From positions 1-64,000 of the forward strand of contig NZ_JAFVMH010000006.1 of the NCBI RefSeq assembly GCF_017377735.1: a stretch of 64,000 nucleotides of DNA, read 5' to 3'. Below the pieces are notes generated by a model. That model was not told the origin of the DNA. It ran no database searches and worked only from the letters and a program-made list of their open reading frames with translations. Origin of the DNA: Acetobacter garciniae (lineage in GTDB: Bacteria; Pseudomonadota; Alphaproteobacteria; Acetobacterales; Acetobacteraceae). The position numbers and the translations under genes were made by a program. This document shows positions 58,930 to 64,000 of this stretch, in pieces; the stretch's first letter is position 1, and every line of letters begins with the position of its first letter.

Positions 58930-60183
58930 TCACACGAAAAAGTCCCTGATCCGCACCAGTGTATCGGCCAGCGTGTCGATCTCGTCCTTGCTGGTATAGA
59001 TACCGAAGCTTGCACGTGCCGTAGCACTCAGCCCCAGCCTGCGCATGAGCGGTTCCGCGCAATGATGACCCGCCCGCACGGCAATACCGTTGCGGTCCAG
59101 CAGGGTGGCGATATCGTGCGGATGCACATCGGCCATGGTGAAGGACACAACGCCCCCCCGGCATGCGGGATTGCCGGTCACGACAAGGCCCGGCACTTCG
59201 GCCAGGCGGGCCAGGGCATGGGTGGTCAGGGCCTGTTCATGGGCCGCAATCGCCTCGAACCCGATGGCGTCCACCCACGATACGGCAGCCCCCAGGCCAA
59301 TGGCTTCGACAATGGCGGGGGTTCCCGCCTCGAACTTGTGGGGCACATGGGCCCAGGTCGCCTTCTCGAACGTGACGGTGGAGATCATGTCCCCCCCGCC
59401 CAGGAAGGGCGGCATGTCTTCAAGCAGGGCCTGCCTGGCCCACAGCACGCCAATGCCGGTCGGGCCATAGAGCTTGTGGCCGGTAAAGGTATAGAAATCG
59501 GCCCCGAGCGCCTGCACGTCGGTACGGTGATGCACCACGGCCTGGCTGCCGTCGAACAGGACCAGCGCACCGGCCGCATGGGCCATGTCCGCGATCTGGC
59601 GCGCCGGGGTAATGGTGCCCAGCACGTTGGACATATGGGTGATGGCGACCAGTGCGACCTTGCCATCGGCCAGCAGCGCTTCAAGTGCCGGCAGGTCGAT
59701 ATCGCCCGCATCGGTAATGGGGGCCACGCGCAGTTCGATTCCCGCGCGGTCACGCAGCATCTGCCAGGGGATGAGGTTGGCGTGATGCTCCATTTCCGAA
59801 ATCAGCACCGCCTGCCCCGGCTTGAGCATGGAGCCGAAGGAATGCGCCACCAGATTGATGGCTTCGGTGCTGTTGCGGGTGAAAATGATCTCATTGCGCG
59901 ACGGGGCGTTGAGGAACCCCGCAATCAGGTCGCGGGCGTTTTCATACGCCTCGGTCGTGCGCTCACTCATCCAGTGCAGGCCGCGATGGATGTTGGCGTA
60001 TTGGTGGCGCATGGTCTCGGCCATGGCACTGATCACGGCTTCGGGCTTCTGGGCGGAGGCCGCACTGTCCAGGAACACCAGCGGCCTGCCATGCACCGTT
60101 TCGGACAGGATGGGAAACTGCGCGCGAATAGCCGCAAGGTCGAAGCCGCCGGTATGGGGGGGCGTTGTGGTCATGGCGGTCAT
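58930..60183 (-). CDS. sufS: Cysteine desulfurase SufS
   Basis: 417 residues, type II desulfurase. The PLP lysine is in FTGHKLYGPTGIGVLW (about 233) and the catalytic Cys in RAGHHCAEPLMRRL (about 372). It releases sulfur from cysteine for cluster assembly and works with SufU. The start overlaps the sufD stop by 4 bp. Confidence 0.97.
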   Translation of the reverse strand: MTAMTTTPPHTGGFDLAAIRAQFPILSETVHGRPLVFLDSAASAQKPEAVISAMAETMRHQYANIHRGLHWMSERTTEAYENARDLIAGFLNAPSRNEIIFTRNSTEAINLVAHSFGSMLKPGQAVLISEMEHHANLIPWQMLRDRAGIELRVAPITDAGDIDLPALEALLADGKVALVAITHMSNVLGTITPARQIADMAHAAGALVLFDGSQAVVHHRTDVQALGADFYTFTGHKLYGPTGIGVLWARQALLEDMPPFLGGGDMISTVTFEKATWAHVPHKFEAGTPAIVEAIGLGAAVSWVDAIGFEAIAAHEQALTTHALARLAEVPGLVVTGNPACRGGVVSFTMADVHPHDIATLLDRNGIAVRAGHHCAEPLMRRLGLSATARASFGIYTSKDEIDTLADTLVRIRDFFV

Positions 60184-61460
60184 GCCTGTCCTCCCTTCTG
60201 GCCGAAGCGTTCGGTCATGATGGCGCGGCAGATATCCTGCGCCGTCTCGTCCGTCACCAGGGCCAGGGCTTCGTCCAGGAACGCATCGATCAGGATCTGG
60301 CGGGCCTGTATTTCGGGCACGCCGCGGCTGCGCAGGTAGAACAACTGGTCGTCATCCAGCGCACCCACGGTCGCACCATGGCTGCACTTTACGTCATCCG
60401 CGTAGATTTCCAGTTCCGGCTTGGCGTCGATCTCCGCATCGGGGGAGAGCAGCAGGGCCTGGTTCATCTGGTAGCCGTCGGTCTTCTGGGCCACCCGTTC
60501 CACCAGCACCTTGCCCTGGAACACGCCGCGTGCATGCCCGTCCAGCACGTTGCGCACCGTCTGGCGGGATACGCAATCCGACGCCGCATGGGTGATCACG
60601 CTGGTCATGTCACCGACCTGGCGGCCACCCAGCCGTTGCGCACCATTGACATGCACCAGGGCATGCGGGGCGGCCAGGCGGGCATGCACCTCATGCCGCG
60701 CCAGTGCGCCACCAAGCCCCAGGGCAAAACTGTCGTAAACGCCATGGCCTGCGATATCGGCATAGACCGTGCCCAGGCTGACAGCCTCCACCCCTTCAAG
60801 CTGGAGGGTGACATGCCGCAGTTCGGCACTTTCACCCACATGGATATCCGTTACGGGATTATGGAAATACGCCCCTTCCCCCGCATGGACCGACAATACC
60901 GACAGGCTGGCCCCCGCACCGAGCGAGATCGCATGGCGCGGATGGTAGGACATGGCCTGTTCCCCACCCAGCCCAAGCGAGATCACGGCAACCTGCCCGG
61001 CCTTGACCCCGGCGGCCACGGACAGCATCACGCCATCTTCAGCCAAAGCGGTGTTGAGGGCCACCAGCGGGTCCCGGTCCGGTGCGGCCTGCACCCCGAA
61101 TGTGGGGGACTGGTTGAAAAAACCGACCTGAAGCGTATCGGGCACGTGGCTGAGTTCGGGCGCATGGGTGCCATTGACCAGCACCACGCGTGCGAGCGTT
61201 GCCAGGCTTTCATGCGTGGCCAGCACGTGGTCGAGCAGGGCTTGCGCCCGCGCCGTGTCGTATCCTGCGGCAGGGGCGGCAAAACTGGCGGTGCCCAGCG
61301 CGCGCAGGGCAGTATATTTCCACGCCTCCGTGCGGCGGCTGGGCAGGCCGGTTCGGGCCAGCGCACCCAGGGCGGCATGGCGTTCAGCCCCGGCCACGCC
61401 GTTCAGGCGATCGGCGAACAGGGCCAGCGGGCCGGGCATGGTGGTGCTGATGGCGTTCAC
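60180..61460 (-). CDS. sufD: Fe-S cluster assembly protein SufD
   Basis: 426 residues with the SufBD beta-helix core, ending with the conserved CSHGATVGALDDDQLFYLRSRGVPE block (about 347-370, includes the catalytic His). It forms the SufBC2D scaffold. The start overlaps sufC by 4 bp. The gene has no evident damage. Confidence 0.96.
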   Translation of the reverse strand: MNAISTTMPGPLALFADRLNGVAGAERHAALGALARTGLPSRRTEAWKYTALRALGTASFAAPAAGYDTARAQALLDHVLATHESLATLARVVLVNGTHAPELSHVPDTLQVGFFNQSPTFGVQAAPDRDPLVALNTALAEDGVMLSVAAGVKAGQVAVISLGLGGEQAMSYHPRHAISLGAGASLSVLSVHAGEGAYFHNPVTDIHVGESAELRHVTLQLEGVEAVSLGTVYADIAGHGVYDSFALGLGGALARHEVHARLAAPHALVHVNGAQRLGGRQVGDMTSVITHAASDCVSRQTVRNVLDGHARGVFQGKVLVERVAQKTDGYQMNQALLLSPDAEIDAKPELEIYADDVKCSHGATVGALDDDQLFYLRSRGVPEIQARQILIDAFLDEALALVTDETAQDICRAIMTERFGQKGGQA

Positions 61461-62233
61461 GCTGCCTCTGCCTCCGCCAGGAATTTGGTGTAACCCTCCC
61501 GGTCGATCTCACGCGCAAGCTCAGGCCCGCCGGACAGGATGATCCGCCCCTGCGCCATGACATGGATGCGATCGGGCACCAGATAATCCAGCAGTTTCTG
61601 GTGATGGGTGATGACAAGGGCCGAAAACTGCGGGGAACGCAGGCGGTTCACGCCTTCGGCCACAATGCGCAGCGCGTCCACGTCCAGCCCGCTATCGGTT
61701 TCGTCCAGAATGGCGAAGCTGGGTTCGAGCATGGTCATCTGCAGGACTTCGTTGCGTTTTTTCTCACCGCCCGAAAACCCGACATTCACATTGCGCTTGA
61801 GCATGTCCGGGGCCATGGAAAGTTCCTTGGCTGCCGTCCGGGCAAGCTTGAGGAACGCCACGGCATCAAGCTCGTCCTGCCCGCGCGCGCGCCGCACCGC
61901 GTTGACCGCCGTGCGCAGGAAATTGGCGTTGTTCACCCCGGGCAGTTCAACCGGCGCCTGAAAGGCCAGGAACAGCCCGGCAGCCGCACGTTCTTCCGGC
62001 TCCATGGCCAGCAGGTCCTGGCCCTTGAACAGAACACTGCCCGCCGTGACCTCGTAATCCTCACGCCCGGCGAGAACGTAGGACAGCGTGGACTTGCCGC
62101 AGCCATTGGGGCCCATGATGGCATGCACCTCACCGGGGGGGATGCTCAGATCCACGCCGCGCAGGATCTGCTTTTCCTGCCCGTCAGCATCGATTCTGGC
62201 TTTCAGTCCGGAAATTTCCAAAAACTGGCTCAT
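61457..62233 (-). CDS. sufC: Fe-S cluster assembly ATPase SufC
   Basis: 258-residue ABC ATPase: Walker A GPNGCGKSTLSYVLAG (about 39-54), signature FSGGEKKRNE (about 151), Walker B with ILDETDSGLD. It drives shape changes of SufB/SufD. ATG 62233 gives a normal N-terminus (MSQFLEISGL). Confidence 0.97.
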   Translation of the reverse strand: MSQFLEISGLKARIDADGQEKQILRGVDLSIPPGEVHAIMGPNGCGKSTLSYVLAGREDYEVTAGSVLFKGQDLLAMEPEERAAAGLFLAFQAPVELPGVNNANFLRTAVNAVRRARGQDELDAVAFLKLARTAAKELSMAPDMLKRNVNVGFSGGEKKRNEVLQMTMLEPSFAILDETDSGLDVDALRIVAEGVNRLRSPQFSALVITHHQKLLDYLVPDRIHVMAQGRIILSGGPELAREIDREGYTKFLAEAEAA

Positions 62234-62246
62234 GGTCTGTACTTCC

Positions 62247-63737
62247 TTACCCAACGCTGCCTTCAAGGCTGATCTGCAACAGTTTCTGCGCCTCGACCGC
62301 GAATTCCATCGGCAGTTCCTTCAGAACGTCGCGACAAAACCCGTTCACGATCAGGCCCACGGCGTCTTCCTCGGACAGGCCGCGCTGACGGCAGTAAAAC
62401 AACTGGTCTTCCGAAATTTTCGATGTCGTCGCCTCGTGCTCGATCCGGGCCGCCATGTTGCGGCTTTCGATATACGGCACGGTATGCGCGCCACACTGAT
62501 CGCCGATCAGCAGGCTGTCGCATTGCGTGAAATTGCGCGCACCCGACGCCTTGGGCTGCACGCGCACAAGACCGCGATAGGTGCTGTCCGACCGGCCGGC
62601 ACTGATGGTCTTGGCAATAATGGTCGAGCGTGTATTGCGCCCGATATGGATCATCTTGGTGCCGGTATCGGCCTGCTGGCAGTTATTCGTGACCGCGACC
62701 GAATAGAATTCCCCCACCGAGCCTTCACCCTGAAGAATGCAGGACGGATATTTCCAGGTAATGGCCGATCCGGTTTCCACCTGGGTCCAGGAAATCTTGG
62801 AGCGCGCACCGCGGCACGCACCGCGCTTGGTGACGAAATTGTAGATCCCGCCACGCCCTTCCTCATCCCCCGGATACCAGTTCTGCACCGTGGAATACTT
62901 GATCGAGGCGTCATCCATCGCCACCAGTTCCACAACGGCTGCGTGCAACTGGTTTTCGTCACGCATGGGGGCCGTGCAGCCTTCAAGGTAGGAGACGGAA
63001 GCCCCTTCCTCCACCACGATCAGCGTGCGTTCGAACTGCCCGGTATTGCGCGCATTGATGCGGAAATAGGTGGACAGTTCCATCGGGCAGCGCACGCCCT
63101 TGGGCACGTAGACGAACGAGCCATCCGTAAACACGGCGGAGTTCAGGGCGGCAAAGAAGTTATCGCCCGCCGGCACCACGCTGCCCAGGTATTTGCGCAC
63201 CAGTTCGGGGTGATCCTTCACCGCTTCGGAAATGGGGCAGAAGATCACGCCGGCTTCTTCCAGCGTCTTGCGGAAGGTGGTGGCGACCGAAACACTGTCG
63301 AACACCGCATCCACCGCCACGGGCGGGCGGGCGGTTTCGCCCTCGGGCAGTTCCACCCCGGCCAGCAGGGCCTGTTCATGCAGCGGAATACCCAGCTTTT
63401 CATACGTCCGGAGCAGTTCCGGGTCGACTTCTTCCAGCGACTTGGGGCCCGGCTTGCGGCGGGGGGCTGCGTAGTAATGCAGGTCCTGGTAGTCGATGGG
63501 GGGATAGGACACCTTGGCCCATGTGGGTTCGCGCATGGCCTGCCACGTCGCAAACGCCGCCAGACGCCATTCCAGCATCCATTCGGGCTCTTCCTTGCGG
63601 GTTGAAATCAGACGGATGATGTCTTCATTCAGCCCCTTGGGAGCCATATCCATCTCGATCTCGGTCTCGAAGCCCCATTTATATGTGGACTGACCGAGTT
63701 TTTCGACGGCTTCGCGGGTTTCTGTTACGGCCGGCAT
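62247..63737 (-). CDS. sufB: Fe-S cluster assembly scaffold SufB
   Basis: 496 residues. The C-terminal core contains [41 protein letters not shown] with the conserved Cys, and TSYLEGC-type residues around 245. SufB is the main site of nascent cluster building. It is the first structural gene, 3 bp after the iscR-like gene. Confidence 0.97.
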   Translation of the reverse strand: MPAVTETREAVEKLGQSTYKWGFETEIEMDMAPKGLNEDIIRLISTRKEEPEWMLEWRLAAFATWQAMREPTWAKVSYPPIDYQDLHYYAAPRRKPGPKSLEEVDPELLRTYEKLGIPLHEQALLAGVELPEGETARPPVAVDAVFDSVSVATTFRKTLEEAGVIFCPISEAVKDHPELVRKYLGSVVPAGDNFFAALNSAVFTDGSFVYVPKGVRCPMELSTYFRINARNTGQFERTLIVVEEGASVSYLEGCTAPMRDENQLHAAVVELVAMDDASIKYSTVQNWYPGDEEGRGGIYNFVTKRGACRGARSKISWTQVETGSAITWKYPSCILQGEGSVGEFYSVAVTNNCQQADTGTKMIHIGRNTRSTIIAKTISAGRSDSTYRGLVRVQPKASGARNFTQCDSLLIGDQCGAHTVPYIESRNMAARIEHEATTSKISEDQLFYCRQRGLSEEDAVGLIVNGFCRDVLKELPMEFAVEAQKLLQISLEGSVG

Positions 63738-63740
63738 GAG

Positions 63741-64000
63741 CTAGGCCCCTCCACGCAGTTCTTGAACAGTACTTGCCGCGCCATTGCCAGCATAAGGGCG
63801 TGGCGGGCGGATTGTCTGGCTCTGGCGCATGCTCTCGAGCGAGATGCCCTCCAGCGTCGTGCGGATGGCCTGGTTGATCGTATCCCAGCTGCCGCACAGG
63901 CTGCACGATACGCCGTTATCGCACCCCCCGCCATCGACACAGGCGGTCAGGGCGATCTTGCCATCCACCGCCGTGATCACGCTGGCGACGGAAATATCGG
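63741..64000 (-). CDS. Rrf2/IscR-family regulator of suf (partial, cut by window end)
   Basis: Only the C-terminal part lies in the window; the reading frame continues past 64000. The visible portion (DISVASVITAVDGKIALTAC...) contains three cysteines with C-X5-C-X5-C spacing (ACVDGGGC, CDNGVSC), as used by IscR to bind a 2Fe-2S cluster, then WDTINQAIRTTLEGISLESM. It probably senses cluster supply and represses the suf operon it heads. The DNA-binding half is not visible here. Confidence 0.85.
   Translation of the reverse strand, partial: DISVASVITAVDGKIALTACVDGGGCDNGVSCSLCGSWDTINQAIRTTLEGISLESMRQSQTIRPPRPYAGNGAASTVQELRGGA

Overview
The window looks like chromosomal DNA of an acetic acid bacterium (Acetobacteraceae, closest in style to Komagataeibacter/Gluconacetobacter). 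This rests on high GC, an alphaproteobacterial short ProS, split nuoC/nuoD, RNase J next to coaX, birA and nuoN, a SufB-C-D-S-U-T-A operon, and a sphingolipid locus of the kind known in acetic acid bacteria and Caulobacter. The genus is an inference; no rRNA is present.

Layout. (1) 1-1029 has no gene I can support. (2) 1030-11294 is a sphingolipid locus: fatty acyl-AMP ligase, acyl carrier protein and serine palmitoyltransferase on the plus strand; then a Tam41-like nucleotidyltransferase and a diacylglycerol/ceramide-kinase-like protein on the minus strand; then a divergent plus-strand operon of metallophosphoesterase, LptF-like, LptG-like, sterol-desaturase-type hydroxylase and a MobA-like NTP transferase, most joined by 1-4 bp overlaps. 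(3) 11373-18266 is a surface-glycan island: GT4 glycosyltransferase, AT-richer PMT/ArnT-like transferase, two tandem paralogous CDP-glycerol-transferase-like proteins and a flippase. (4) 18363-25628 holds gph, glmU-glmS, a DUF3108-like envelope protein, an IclR regulator, glutathione peroxidase and lolD. (5) 25621-31555 holds the lolC-type permease, proS, rnj, coaX and birA. (6) 31582-44570 is the complex I operon (minus strand), complete except that nuoM is missing: a 21-codon ORF sits where nuoM should be. (7) 44807-51855 holds tRNA-Val, hupB, lon, clpX, clpP, tig and tRNA-Leu. (8) 51943-57637 holds the NAD(P)HX repair enzyme, a small membrane protein, a DEAD-box helicase with a nine-copy hexamer repeat, and an RNA m5U methyltransferase. 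(9) 57585-64000 is the SUF iron-sulfur operon, led by an IscR/Rrf2 regulator cut by the window edge.

How it works together. The first block is consistent with making and exporting a modified, probably anionic, sphingolipid: acyl-ACP supply, condensation with serine, phosphorylation, nucleotidyl activation, hydroxylation and an LptFG-type transporter. The ceramide synthase and ketoreductase are not in the window. The glycan island probably builds a surface polymer. The SUF operon supplies Fe-S clusters for the many cluster-bearing Nuo subunits and the RumA-like enzyme. The points most worth following are the apparent in-frame loss of nuoM, the bacterial Tam41-like protein and LptFG pair in the sphingolipid locus, and a shared palindromic -10 element driving that locus in both directions.
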